Shown here piece by piece: positions 24,568 to 32,791 of a DNA stretch of 64,000 nucleotides. This DNA is from Cohnella sp. WQ 127256 (lineage in GTDB: Bacteria; Bacillota; Bacilli; Paenibacillales; Paenibacillaceae). Position 1 is the stretch's first letter. Each line of letters starts with the position of its first letter. Position numbers and translations under genes: made by a program. The notes beneath the pieces were generated by a model. The model was not told where the DNA came from. It saw nothing but the letters and a program-made list of their open reading frames with translations, and did not search any database. The stretch lies in assembly GCF_024519285.1 (NCBI RefSeq), contig NZ_JAMZCY010000007.1, positions 248,001 through 312,000 of the forward strand, written 5' to 3'.

Positions 24568-25410
24568 GACCGAAGCCCAGCCTTCGTTCATGATCTTCGT
24601 CTCAATCTGAGGCCAGAAGTAGAGCATTTCCTCGCGTAGAATGCTCATGATATCTCGTTGCCAATCCTCTAATGAGGAGGAGAACTCTTGGATAAACCAG
24701 ACGACGTCCTTTTCTGGATTGATCGGAAATTTAGGTGCTTCGACGGATTCTTCGTCTTGTTTGTTTGTGCTGCCACTTGCATTCTCAAAGCTTTCGAGTC
24801 CCCACAGATCTTCATAAGGGGAGGCATAGGGATTAGCGTTGCGGTCTTTGGATTTATCATTGCGTTGCCGCAGCTCCATATAATGCTTTTTGTCCAGACC
24901 GTATGGCTTGTGCAGAGAGGGATCAATATGCTCCTGAATAGCCATGACTGCATCAAGGAAACGTTCGACTTGTGCAGTTCCATACTCCAGCTCATATTGA
25001 CTTATCCGATCGGCAGCAGCAGACATACTTTCGACCATATTGCGATTAGAGATGGAGAAGCGAGCGTTGTTCTTGAAGAAGTCACAGTGGGCGAGAACGT
25101 GAGCGACGATTAGCTTATTCTGAACCAAGGAGTTGCCATCGAGAAGGAAGGCATAGCAAGGGTTAGAGTTGATGACGAGCTCGTAAATTTTACTCAGGCC
25201 TAGATCGTATTGCATCTTCATTTTATTGAAGGTTTTTCCGAAGCTCCAATGGCTGAAGCGGGTAGGCATTCCATAAGCACCGAACGTATAGATGATATCC
25301 GCTGGACAGATCTCATAGCGCATAGGATAGAAGTCCAGCTCGAACCCTTCGGCAATCGCAGTTATCTCCTCTATGGAGTTTTCAAGCTCTTGTTGCATCT
25401 CGTCATTCAT
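24562..25410 (-). CDS. spoVR: SpoVR, N-terminal part of a split gene
   Basis: 282 residues are encoded now, of which 280 are genuine SpoVR; the last two (VS) and the stop come from the element. Conserved SpoVR blocks include YEICPADIIYTFGAYGMPTRFSHWSFGK, VAHVLAHCDFFKNN, ERFLDAVMAIQEHIDP and the closing KIMNEGWAS. ATG 25410 has AGGGGGC about ten bases upstream. With the 189 residues at 3380-3949, excision would give an uninterrupted 469-residue protein. As it stands the protein lacks its C-terminal 40 percent. Transcription in the mother cell is expected from the family (sigma-E regulon in B. subtilis), but I cannot place a confident sigma-E promoter here. Confidence 0.95.
   Translation of the reverse strand: MNDEMQQELENSIEEITAIAEGFELDFYPMRYEICPADIIYTFGAYGMPTRFSHWSFGKTFNKMKMQYDLGLSKIYELVINSNPCYAFLLDGNSLVQNKLIVAHVLAHCDFFKNNARFSISNRNMVESMSAAADRISQYELEYGTAQVERFLDAVMAIQEHIDPSLHKPYGLDKKHYMELRQRNDKSKDRNANPYASPYEDLWGLESFENASGSTNKQDEESVEAPKFPINPEKDVVWFIQEFSSSLEDWQRDIMSILREEMLYFWPQIETKIMNEGWASVS
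24571..24588. repeat. attR: 18-bp direct repeat at the right element boundary
   Basis: CGAAGCCCAGCCTTCGTT, identical to 3950-3967 and lying inside the codons for NEGWAS of spoVR. Confidence 0.95.
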
Positions 25411-25503
25411 GTTAAGCCTAGCCCCCTGACTTAAACAAAGATTTCACCACATTATGTATATGTGGGAACTGCCGGATGTGTGTACAATAATGATTAAATT
25501 GGT

Positions 25504-25526
25504 GAAGCCCAGTCTTCGATTATGAC
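25504..25526. repeat. Degenerate copy of the spoVR att core upstream of spoVR
   Basis: GAAGCCCAGTCTTCGATTATGA matches the att core and the next spoVR bases (GAAGCCCAGCCTTCGTTCATGA) at 19 of 22 positions. On the minus strand it reads VIIEDWAS against KIMNEGWAS. It lies outside the element, 94 bp upstream of the spoVR start. An inverted repeat GTACCA/TGGTAC (about 25540-25558) is adjacent. It may be a scar of another insertion. Confidence 0.5.
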
Positions 25527-25631
25527 TCTTGGATTCAAGGTACCATTAAAACTTGGTACTGCCTAAAAATGGATATTCCTCTTATGATGGGTTAAAGGCG
25601 CCCGATAGAGGGGCCTAAAGGGGGAATTCAA

Positions 25632-27107
25632 ATGAAAAGGAAGCTGAGTTGGATATTGATCATCGTAAGCGGAATGATTGTTTCCGGGTGTAGTTCTTCT
25701 AGCAATGATAGAAACAATGACTCTGCACCTTTATCAGCGATGAGTGAAGCGCAAGATGCTCCGATTAAAGCCATGGATGATGATATGTTCTTCCAGGATT
25801 ATGGAAAGAATTCCTTCGTGAATACCGAGGATGATCGAGTATCAACCTTTGCTGTTGATGTGGATACAGGAGCTTACACGATTGCAAGAGCCTATATTGA
25901 AGACGGAGCTCTTCCTCCTCACGAAGCGGTACGCACAGAGGAATTCATTAATTATTTCGACCTTGATTATGAACCGCCAACGGATGATACATTCTCCATT
26001 CAAGTAGACGCTGGTCCTTCCCCTTTCGCTAAAGACAACCATCAACTCGTCCGAATTGGGATTAAAGGAAAAGAAATAGACTCGGAGGAACGTAAACCGG
26101 CAAATTTAACGTTTGTTATCGATGTATCCGGATCGATGGATCGGGATAACCGAATTGATCTGGTTAAGGAAAGCTTAGAGCTACTCGTCGAACAGTTAAA
26201 AGAGGATGATAAAATTGGCATCGTGGTATATGGTTCCACCGCACATAAAGTTTTGGATCCTACATTGGTCAACAAACGGGGAGTTATTCTAGATGCGATC
26301 AAAGAAATCAAAATCGAGAATGCCACGAATGTAGAAGAAGGCTTGCTACTAGGCTATCAAATGGCAAATGAAACGTTTGAAGAGAACAAAATAAATCGGG
26401 TCATTTTATGCTCAGATGGTGTTGCTAATGTTGGTGAAACTGGTGTTGAAGGCATCTTGGCACAAATTGAGCGATATTCCGAGCAGAATATTTATCTAAG
26501 TACATTCGGTTATGGAATGGGCAATTATAATGACGTTCTCATGGAACAATTGGCTGACAAAGGGAATGGAGCATACGCTTATATTGAGGATAGGAAAGAA
26601 GCTAAAAGGGTATTTCAAGAAAAATTAACAGGAACATTGCTGACCATTGCGAAAGATGCCAAAATCCAGGTGGAATTTGACCCCGAGAAAGTTGATAGTT
26701 ATCGTTTAATTGGTTATGAAAATCGTGCGATTTCTGATCAGGATTTCCGTAACAATCGGGTTGACGGAGGGGAAGTCGGGGCCGGACATTCTGTCACGGC
26801 GCTCTACCAAGTACGATTGACGAATAAAGCTGCGGGCGATTTCGGGGAAATCACGATCCGTTATAAGAATGACGACACTGCGGAAATTCGTGAATTAACA
26901 CAAGAGATTCACCTCACGGATGAGTTATCGAAGAATACAAAGTTTCTCTTTGCAGTAGCTAAGTTTGCTGAGGCTTTACGTGACGAAGAAGGAGTGAGTG
27001 TAGCCGATCTGAAGAAAGTACGTCAATTGGCAAAACAAAACGCTCAGACCAAGGAGCAGAAGGCGTTCATAGATTTAGTGGAACGAGCGATCGAACTGAG
27101 CAACTAG
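25632..27107 (+). CDS. VWA-domain lipoprotein (YfbK-type)
   Basis: 491 residues. A lipoprotein signal peptide ends in the lipobox VSGC (Cys20), so the protein is anchored on the outer face of the membrane. An N-terminal von Willebrand-associated segment (DVDTGAYTIARAYI, VRTEEFINYFDLDY) is followed by the VWA domain. Its metal-ion-dependent adhesion site is DVSGS at about 164-168, with later Thr and Asp (CSDGVANVGETGV). A C-terminal DUF3520-like region contains SVTALYQVRLT. VWA lipoproteins of this type are widespread; the ligand and role are unknown. AAAGGGGG precedes ATG 25632. Terminator at 27144. Confidence 0.92.
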   Translation: MKRKLSWILIIVSGMIVSGCSSSSNDRNNDSAPLSAMSEAQDAPIKAMDDDMFFQDYGKNSFVNTEDDRVSTFAVDVDTGAYTIARAYIEDGALPPHEAVRTEEFINYFDLDYEPPTDDTFSIQVDAGPSPFAKDNHQLVRIGIKGKEIDSEERKPANLTFVIDVSGSMDRDNRIDLVKESLELLVEQLKEDDKIGIVVYGSTAHKVLDPTLVNKRGVILDAIKEIKIENATNVEEGLLLGYQMANETFEENKINRVILCSDGVANVGETGVEGILAQIERYSEQNIYLSTFGYGMGNYNDVLMEQLADKGNGAYAYIEDRKEAKRVFQEKLTGTLLTIAKDAKIQVEFDPEKVDSYRLIGYENRAISDQDFRNNRVDGGEVGAGHSVTALYQVRLTNKAAGDFGEITIRYKNDDTAEIRELTQEIHLTDELSKNTKFLFAVAKFAEALRDEEGVSVADLKKVRQLAKQNAQTKEQKAFIDLVERAIELSN

Positions 27108-27143
27108 GACAATAAGGATGAAATCCTGATCTTGTCTCGAACT

Positions 27144-27181
27144 CTCCAGCATCCGAATGTTCGGCTGTTGGAGGGTTTTTT
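27144..27181 (+). terminator. Intrinsic terminator after the VWA lipoprotein
   Basis: CTCCAGCA/TGTTGGAG outer and CCGAA/TTCGG inner stem followed by GGTTTTTTG. Confidence 0.85.
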
Positions 27182-27236
27182 GATCGGATTCGGCGCTTGA
27201 TTGAATAAGAGAATGGATCGGTTTTATTTTTTGATC

Positions 27237-27258
27237 TATAATATACCCATATAGGTAT
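27237..27258 (+). promoter_or_regulatory. -10 box and operator of the CsoR/CstR-family gene
   Basis: TATAAT (27237-27242) is directly followed by the palindrome ATACCCATATAGGTAT (27243-27258). Its ATACC/GGTAT arms match operators of CsoR/CstR-family repressors, so autorepression is likely. Confidence 0.7.
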
Positions 27259-27287
27259 GAATAATTGATCGAGGAGGCGTTGCTGAG

Positions 27288-27554
27288 ATGGCATACGAAT
27301 ACAACGATGAAGTCAAGAAAAGACTGAGACGGTTAGAGGGACAAGTACGTGGTGTTCTTCGATTAATGGAGGAAAGAAAAAATTGTAAGGATGTCATTAC
27401 TCAATTGTCTGCTGTACGCAGTGCGGCTGATAAGGCAATCGCTACAATCGTGGCCGAAAATTTAGAGCAGTGCATTCTAGAAGAGCAGGCTGCTGGCGGA
27501 GATACGAAGAGATTGGTGAAGGAAGCGATGGAGCTGTTGGTGAAAAGTCGCTAA
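27288..27554 (+). CDS. CsoR/CstR-family (DUF156) transcriptional repressor, persulfide-sensor-like
   Basis: 88-residue all-helical repressor. Conserved R14/R15-LEGQVRG and the two sensor cysteines C33 (KNCKDVITQLSAVRSA) and C62 (ENLEQC) are present. The copper-ligand histidine of true CsoR (H-x3-C) is replaced by Asn58, which is the pattern of CstR-type sensors that respond to reactive sulfur rather than Cu(I). In such systems the regulon is usually a sulfurtransferase/dioxygenase set; here no such gene follows, and a terminator at 27587 makes it monocistronic. It may act on genes elsewhere. GAGGAGG precedes ATG 27288. Confidence 0.88.
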   Translation: MAYEYNDEVKKRLRRLEGQVRGVLRLMEERKNCKDVITQLSAVRSAADKAIATIVAENLEQCILEEQAAGGDTKRLVKEAMELLVKSR

Positions 27555-27586
27555 ACAAATTGGATAAAAGCAAATAGGCAAAGATC

Positions 27587-27622
27587 AAGACCTCGCACAC
27601 TGGACAATGTGCGAGGTCTTTC
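27587..27622 (+). terminator. Intrinsic terminator after the CsoR/CstR-family gene
   Basis: AAGACCTCGCACA (27587-27599) pairs with TGTGCGAGGTCTT (27608-27620). Confidence 0.88.
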
Positions 27623-27726
27623 ATCACACTTCATATCCATAATTTATAAGTGAAAGGTTGCACTCGTCGGATGTGCATGATACAACATAGAATACGAAGG
27701 ATTTGTATGGGGAGTGGAGAAGTAGG

Positions 27727-30084
27727 ATGAACGAACCAAATTTACCTCGCGATGAGGAAGAGAAGCGGTTGCTCGTCGTGCTTGAGCAAGTAAGCAGACG
27801 GATGCGCAAGGAGCTGTCGCTGCTCGGAGATCGCCGAGATGACGTCGTCGGAATCCGTCAGGAATTCTGGGACGATGTGAGGATGAACTTCTCCGATTCG
27901 ACGGAGGTCGGTGAGACATGGAGCAGTATCGTGCAGCAGGCTGAATTGCTCGCGGAGCGGGAACGTAGCCATAGGGTTGCGTCAGAAGCAGTAGAGCGGC
28001 TTACGAAACAGTTCGATTCGCCTTATTTTGCTAGGATTGATTTTGCGGAAAAAGGCTGCGAAACAGAAGTAATCTATATCGGCCGTGCCTCACTTGTCGG
28101 TGAAGATGGAGACACGTTCTTCGTATACGATTGGCGTGCACCAGTGTCGAGTCTGTTCTATGATCATGAGCCAGGTCCTGCATCCTATCGTATCCCGGAT
28201 GGGGAGATGGAAGGAGAACTCATGCTCAAGCGCCAATTCGTCATTCGTGGAGGACAAATGAAGCATTTGTTCGATACGTCTGAGACGGTTGGTGATGAGA
28301 TTCTGCAAGCCGTGTTGTCTGAAGGCTCAGACACTTCGATGAAGAGCATTGTGGCGACGATTCAGAAGGAACAAAACTGGATTATCCGGGATGAAAAGCA
28401 TAAGCTGCTCGTCGTTCAGGGTGCAGCGGGAAGCGGGAAAACGTCAGCTGCATTGCAGCGAATCGCTTATTTGCTCTACCGATTTAGGGAGACGCTTAGT
28501 CCGGATCAGATTATTCTGTTTTCTCCGAATCCAGTGTTTAAAGGATATATTTCGCGCGTTTTGCCGGACTTAGGTGAGGCGAATATGCGGCAGATGACGT
28601 TCAGAGAACTGATCGAGGCTCGATTGGGTCGCAGATTCGAGGTGGAGGATTTATTCTCGCAGACAGAAGCATTAGCGGCTGAGGATGGATCGACCGAAGG
28701 AGAAGCGAGAGAGCAAGCAATCCGGTATAAAGGCTCGGAGCATTTCTTCATTACAGTAGAGAACTACTTGAAACGGCTAGAGAAAGAGGGGATCCGCTTT
28801 CGTCCATTGCGGTTCCGCAATATGACCATCGTATCTGAGGAGGAAATGTCGAAGCAATTTTACGGCATCCGGGCGTCGGAAGGCTTTGGTATTCGGGCTG
28901 CAGGAGTTCGTCGTTGGTTACTTGAACGGGTAAAATTGTGGGTAGACTCTCAGATGGATGAAGCTTGGCTGGAAGAAGCGGCAGAGCTTGTAGATAGCGA
29001 AGAAATCCAGCGTGCTTACGTAGATGTAAGGCGGCGCGGCGGTTTCCATGATGAAGCTTTCGATGATGAAGATCAGATGAGTGCGAGATTGCGACGTAGA
29101 GTGGCAGAAGCTGCGATAGATCCCCTTGTAAAGGCGATACGGAGCTATCGCTTTCTGGATGAAGTTGCGACTTACCGTCAATTGTTCGAAAGTAGATCGT
29201 TGTTCACCTTATGTTCTCCAGACAGCAAGCTACCCCAAGGCTGCGAGTGGATGCTTCAGCGCGTAGAAGATACGATTGGGCGTAAATTAATCGATCATGA
29301 GGATGCGACTCCACTCATGTATCTCTCGGAAGCTTTGGAAGGATTCCGCAGGGTGGAAGGCGATATTCTTCATGTGTTCGTGGACGAAGCGCAGGATTAT
29401 TCCCCGTTCCAAGCGGCCTATTTGCGTCGGCGTTATCCAAGAGCACGGATGACCGTTCTCGGAGATTTCAACCAAGCGATCTACCTGCAATCGCAGGAGA
29501 GTGGTGGTTTCGGCGGTTGGACTCGGCTCATGGCACCGGAGGTAACATCTGTTCTAAGGCTGACAACAAGTTATCGCTCGACGGAGCAGATCGTGGAATA
29601 TACGAAAGGCATACTGGCAGCGGAAGATGCCGTAGATATTATTCCTTTTCAGCGTAAAGGTGAGGTGCCGAAGGTCATCGCTTGTAAGGATGGCGGACAA
29701 CTAAGCGACTTGCTTGCAGCAGATATTAATTCATTGCTAGCTCAGGGCTACGGTACGATAGGTGTAATTACGAAGACAGCGCATGAGACAGGGAATGCAT
29801 CAGCACTGCTCAAGGAACAGCTACCCGATGAAGTGCCAGTTACGCTTGTGACGGGAGGCTCTGCAGAGCTACCGAAAGGGGTTTCGGTGCTACCTTCCTA
29901 CTTGGCCAAAGGGATCGAGTTCGATGCTGTTCTCGTATGGGACGCTTCTAGCGCGCGTTATGGCAAGGAAAAGGATCGAAAGCTATTGTATACAGTTTGT
30001 ACGCGCGCGCTGCATATTTTACACATTTATCATACAGGTCAAGCTTCTCCTTGGCTTCCTGATCAAGGAGAGTTGAAATCATGA
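27727..30084 (+). CDS. helD: HelD-type UvrD-like helicase (RNA polymerase recycling motor)
   Basis: 785 residues. A long N-terminal helical/coiled arm (1-60) that can enter RNA polymerase is followed by a UvrD-like superfamily 1 ATPase split by a large insertion. Walker A is GAAGSGKTSAA near 231, Walker B is VDEAQDYSP near 552, and motif IV-VI segments include LTTSYRST and AKGIEFDAVLVWD. HelD frees stalled RNA polymerase from DNA and nucleic acid in Firmicutes. ATG 27727 (MNEPNL) is preferred to 27703 because GGAGAAGTAGG precedes it. It overlaps recQ by four bases, so the two are co-expressed. Confidence 0.9.
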   Translation: MNEPNLPRDEEEKRLLVVLEQVSRRMRKELSLLGDRRDDVVGIRQEFWDDVRMNFSDSTEVGETWSSIVQQAELLAERERSHRVASEAVERLTKQFDSPYFARIDFAEKGCETEVIYIGRASLVGEDGDTFFVYDWRAPVSSLFYDHEPGPASYRIPDGEMEGELMLKRQFVIRGGQMKHLFDTSETVGDEILQAVLSEGSDTSMKSIVATIQKEQNWIIRDEKHKLLVVQGAAGSGKTSAALQRIAYLLYRFRETLSPDQIILFSPNPVFKGYISRVLPDLGEANMRQMTFRELIEARLGRRFEVEDLFSQTEALAAEDGSTEGEAREQAIRYKGSEHFFITVENYLKRLEKEGIRFRPLRFRNMTIVSEEEMSKQFYGIRASEGFGIRAAGVRRWLLERVKLWVDSQMDEAWLEEAAELVDSEEIQRAYVDVRRRGGFHDEAFDDEDQMSARLRRRVAEAAIDPLVKAIRSYRFLDEVATYRQLFESRSLFTLCSPDSKLPQGCEWMLQRVEDTIGRKLIDHEDATPLMYLSEALEGFRRVEGDILHVFVDEAQDYSPFQAAYLRRRYPRARMTVLGDFNQAIYLQSQESGGFGGWTRLMAPEVTSVLRLTTSYRSTEQIVEYTKGILAAEDAVDIIPFQRKGEVPKVIACKDGGQLSDLLAADINSLLAQGYGTIGVITKTAHETGNASALLKEQLPDEVPVTLVTGGSAELPKGVSVLPSYLAKGIEFDAVLVWDASSARYGKEKDRKLLYTVCTRALHILHIYHTGQASPWLPDQGELKS

Positions 30085-31901
30085 ATGCTGCGGCGATTGA
30101 GGCTTTAAAGACCTATTATGGTTATGATGAGTTTCGTTCGGGACAAAGTAAGTTGATCGAAGCGATTCTCGCAGGTAAAGATGTGTTAGGAATTATGCCG
30201 ACTGGGGCTGGGAAATCGATTTGTTATCAAATCCCAGCGATCCTGCTCCCTGGGGTTACTTTGGTTATTTCACCGCTTATCTCCTTAATGAAGGATCAGG
30301 TGGATTCGCTAAATGCTGCGGGTATCGAGGCGACTTTCATCAATAGCTCGTTATCTGTGAAAGAGACGAATGAACGCATGAGAGATGTGGCGGCCGGACA
30401 CTACAAGCTATTATATATTGCGCCAGAGCGACTAGAATCCGAGTATTTCCGTGAACTCGTACGTCAGCTTGAAGTACCGCTCATTGCGGTAGATGAAGCT
30501 CACTGTGTATCACAATGGGGCCATGATTTCCGTCCGAGTTATATGACCATTACTCGGCTGCTTCGAGATATTGATACTCGACCGGTGATGGCAGCATTCA
30601 CGGCAACGGCTACGGATGTCGTCAAGGACGATATCGTGGATCGGCTTAAGCTACGGGAGCCTGTACGGGTTACAACGGGCTATGCGCGCGACAATCTTGC
30701 ATTAACAGTCGTTCGTAACGCGGACAAACGTGATTATGTCGCAAGATTCGTTAAGGAGCATCGCGATCAGGCAGGTATCATTTATGCTTCAACCCGTCGC
30801 GAGGTGGAGAGTGTATTTTCATTCGTACATGGGATGGGTATTCCAGTTGGAAAGTATCATGCGGGTCTGAGTGAAGAGGAGCGAGCGCACACTCAGGATG
30901 CTTTTCAGAAGGATGATGTGCAAATTATTGTGGCAACGAACGCTTTCGGCATGGGGATCGATAAATCCAACGTTCGTTATGTCATTCACAACAATATGCC
31001 TAAAAATTTGGAAGCTTATTATCAGGAAGCAGGTCGTGCTGGACGGGATGGTGATCCGGGAGAGTGCGTGCTACTATTCTCACCTCAGGACGTGGTAACG
31101 CAAAAGTTTTTCATCGATCAAAGTGAGGCTGGCGATGAGCGGAAGAAAAACGATTACCGACTACTTAATGAGATGGTTCAGTATTCGCATACCGGAGATT
31201 GTCTTCAGCAGACCATCGTTCGTTATTTCGGAGAAGAGAACAGTAAAGCTTGCGGGACTTGTGCGAACTGTACGGATTCTCGGGAGCAGCAGGACGTGAC
31301 CGAAGAAGCGAGGTTGATCTTTGCCTGCGTGTCCGAGATGCGACAACGGTTTGGCGTAACGATGACAGCGAAGGTGCTTAGAGGTGCAAATGATGCGAAG
31401 GTGCGGCAATTTAACTTTGATCGACTAAGAACTTATGGTCTGTTGAAGCAAATGCCGGAGAAGCAGCTCACACAGCTGATTCATGCACTCGTTGCGGACG
31501 GATATTTACAAATGTCAGATTCGGCTTATCCGACCATCCAACTGACTGAGCAGGTTCTCGATGTGATGAAGGGTGCATCACGCGTCTTCCGCAGGGTAGA
31601 ACCAGAGGCTCCACCAGTAACTCGAAGCAGTAAATCATCCTCCTCGCGTTCCGGTGGTTCTTCGTCGACAGGTACTATTACTAATGTTGAGCTGTTCAAC
31701 GCTTTACGTCAGTTACGTAAGCAGATTGCAGATGCTGCTAACCTGCCGCCTTTTGTAATTTTCCACGACTCGACACTTCGGGAAATGTGCCAAGCGATGC
31801 CAACGACAGAGAGAGCGATGCGCTCGGTCAAAGGGATCGGAGACGCGAAATACGAGAAGTATGGACAAGCTTTCTTGGAACTTATCCAACAATATAGATA
31901 A
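30081..31901 (+). CDS. recQ: ATP-dependent DNA helicase RecQ
   Basis: 606 residues. SF2 helicase motifs: GAGKS near 45, AVDEAHCVSQWGHDFRPSY near 138, AFTATAT near 173, and GMGIDKSNVRYVIH in the C-terminal lobe, ending QEAGRAGRDG. The zinc-binding cysteines CGTCANC lie near 390, then a winged helix, a Ser-rich linker (about 515-530) and a C-terminal HRDC domain (about 535-605). RecQ unwinds recombination and stalled-fork intermediates 3' to 5'. It is translated from ATGA overlapping the helD stop. A strong terminator follows. Confidence 0.95.
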   Translation: MNAAAIEALKTYYGYDEFRSGQSKLIEAILAGKDVLGIMPTGAGKSICYQIPAILLPGVTLVISPLISLMKDQVDSLNAAGIEATFINSSLSVKETNERMRDVAAGHYKLLYIAPERLESEYFRELVRQLEVPLIAVDEAHCVSQWGHDFRPSYMTITRLLRDIDTRPVMAAFTATATDVVKDDIVDRLKLREPVRVTTGYARDNLALTVVRNADKRDYVARFVKEHRDQAGIIYASTRREVESVFSFVHGMGIPVGKYHAGLSEEERAHTQDAFQKDDVQIIVATNAFGMGIDKSNVRYVIHNNMPKNLEAYYQEAGRAGRDGDPGECVLLFSPQDVVTQKFFIDQSEAGDERKKNDYRLLNEMVQYSHTGDCLQQTIVRYFGEENSKACGTCANCTDSREQQDVTEEARLIFACVSEMRQRFGVTMTAKVLRGANDAKVRQFNFDRLRTYGLLKQMPEKQLTQLIHALVADGYLQMSDSAYPTIQLTEQVLDVMKGASRVFRRVEPEAPPVTRSSKSSSSRSGGSSSTGTITNVELFNALRQLRKQIADAANLPPFVIFHDSTLREMCQAMPTTERAMRSVKGIGDAKYEKYGQAFLELIQQYR

Positions 31902-31909
31902 CAAGAGGT

Positions 31910-31957
31910 TGGGGGCTGCTCCGATGCCATAGCTATGGCGTCCGAGCAGCCCCTTTA
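31910..31957 (+). terminator. Intrinsic terminator after recQ
   Basis: GGGGCTGCTC (31912-31921) pairs with GAGCAGCCCC (31944-31953), with GCCATAGCTATGGC as an inner stem, then TTTAAC. Confidence 0.88.
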
Positions 31958-32072
31958 ACTTTGTCACAGACCAATCCGCCCCCACTCTAAGCCGAAAAAA
32001 CCGACTGTGATTGGGGGTTGGACTGGCGCACTCATTGCAAAATGGGTCACTTCAATGTGCTCTATCTATCTC

Positions 32073-32681
32073 TTAAGCATATTTAATCTCAATAGGTACA
32101 ATACTCGCATGCTGAGGATACCACTTAGGTATTCCGAATTTTTTCATGTAACCAAGCACGTTCAAGTCAGGTTCCATGCTTTGTTCCTCGTTCATCTTCT
32201 CAAGCAGCTTCCAGCAGCCATATACATCGTTCAGTGCACGATGCGCTCCGTCCAGAACGATGCCGTAACGGTCGCACATTTCTTTCAGGTTATGCGGATA
32301 TGTATGACGGGCACGCGAAATCGTTAACGTATCGAGGAACGAATTATTAAAAGAACGGTTAGCCAACCGCAGCAAAGTATGATGTAGGAAGCTCAAGTCA
32401 AACATGGCGTTATGAGCGACGATGACGCTATCTCCAATCAGTCGGTTGAGGATGCGGAAAGCTGTTTCTTCATCCATCCCATTTACCAAGTCCGTAGAGG
32501 TGATTCCGGTGATTTCCGTAATTTTAGGAGGGAGAACTCCATCAAAACGGATTAAGGTATTGAATTGACTGACGATTTCGCCTCCGAAGCAACGAATGGC
32601 CGCCATCTCAATGACGCGATCACGCGCTGGATCCAAGCCGCTAGTCTCGAAGTCTAGTACCGTTATGTTATCTAGTTTCAT
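32073..32681 (-). CDS. DEDDh 3'-5' exonuclease (DnaQ/PolC epsilon-like)
   Basis: 202 residues. The exonuclease triad is complete: D10 and E12 (LDFETSG), D95 (HNAMFD), and H147/D152 (HRALND). It matches stand-alone epsilon-like exonucleases that proofread or trim 3' ends of DNA, or sometimes RNA. The last 30 residues (ending YPQHASIVPIEIKYA) extend past the catalytic domain. ATG 32681 follows GAGGGGGCC. It is transcribed away from the surface-protein gene and towards recQ. The exact substrate is not shown. Confidence 0.9.
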   Translation of the reverse strand: MKLDNITVLDFETSGLDPARDRVIEMAAIRCFGGEIVSQFNTLIRFDGVLPPKITEITGITSTDLVNGMDEETAFRILNRLIGDSVIVAHNAMFDLSFLHHTLLRLANRSFNNSFLDTLTISRARHTYPHNLKEMCDRYGIVLDGAHRALNDVYGCWKLLEKMNEEQSMEPDLNVLGYMKKFGIPKWYPQHASIVPIEIKYA

Positions 32682-32791
32682 TAACTAGGCCCCCTCTATT
32701 ATTTTTACATTCCGATTACATAAAGCTGTTAATTGTGAAAACACAGGTCCTATACAATGATTAAAAACGATCACAATGAGGAGTGTAAAGC

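Larger units (their letters stand above)
3950..24588. mobile_element. 20.6-kb SCC-like integrative defence element inserted in spoVR
   Basis: The element is delimited by the direct repeat CGAAGCCCAGCCTTCGTT at 3950-3967 and 24571-24588, with inverted 13-bp sequences just inside each end. Removing everything from 3968 to 24588 leaves one repeat copy and restores spoVR in frame. The cargo is two CBASS operons, three large serine recombinases, an XRE regulator, a coiled-coil DNA-binding protein, type I restriction-modification and a Uma2 nuclease. There are no capsid, tail, lysis, replication or conjugation genes. The central position of an overlapping recombinase pair and the ends with inverted repeats inside a conserved gene parallel staphylococcal SCC cassettes. 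The CBASS half is visibly richer in A+T than the host flanks. Confidence 0.93.

Noticed and set aside
3950..24588. Prophage interpretation of the spoVR insert
   Set aside because: No capsid, portal, terminase, tail, lysis or phage replication genes are present; recombinases are central and the cargo is defence genes.
24688..25113. 141-codon plus-strand frame antisense to spoVR
   Set aside because: It is a shadow of the conserved SpoVR coding frame.
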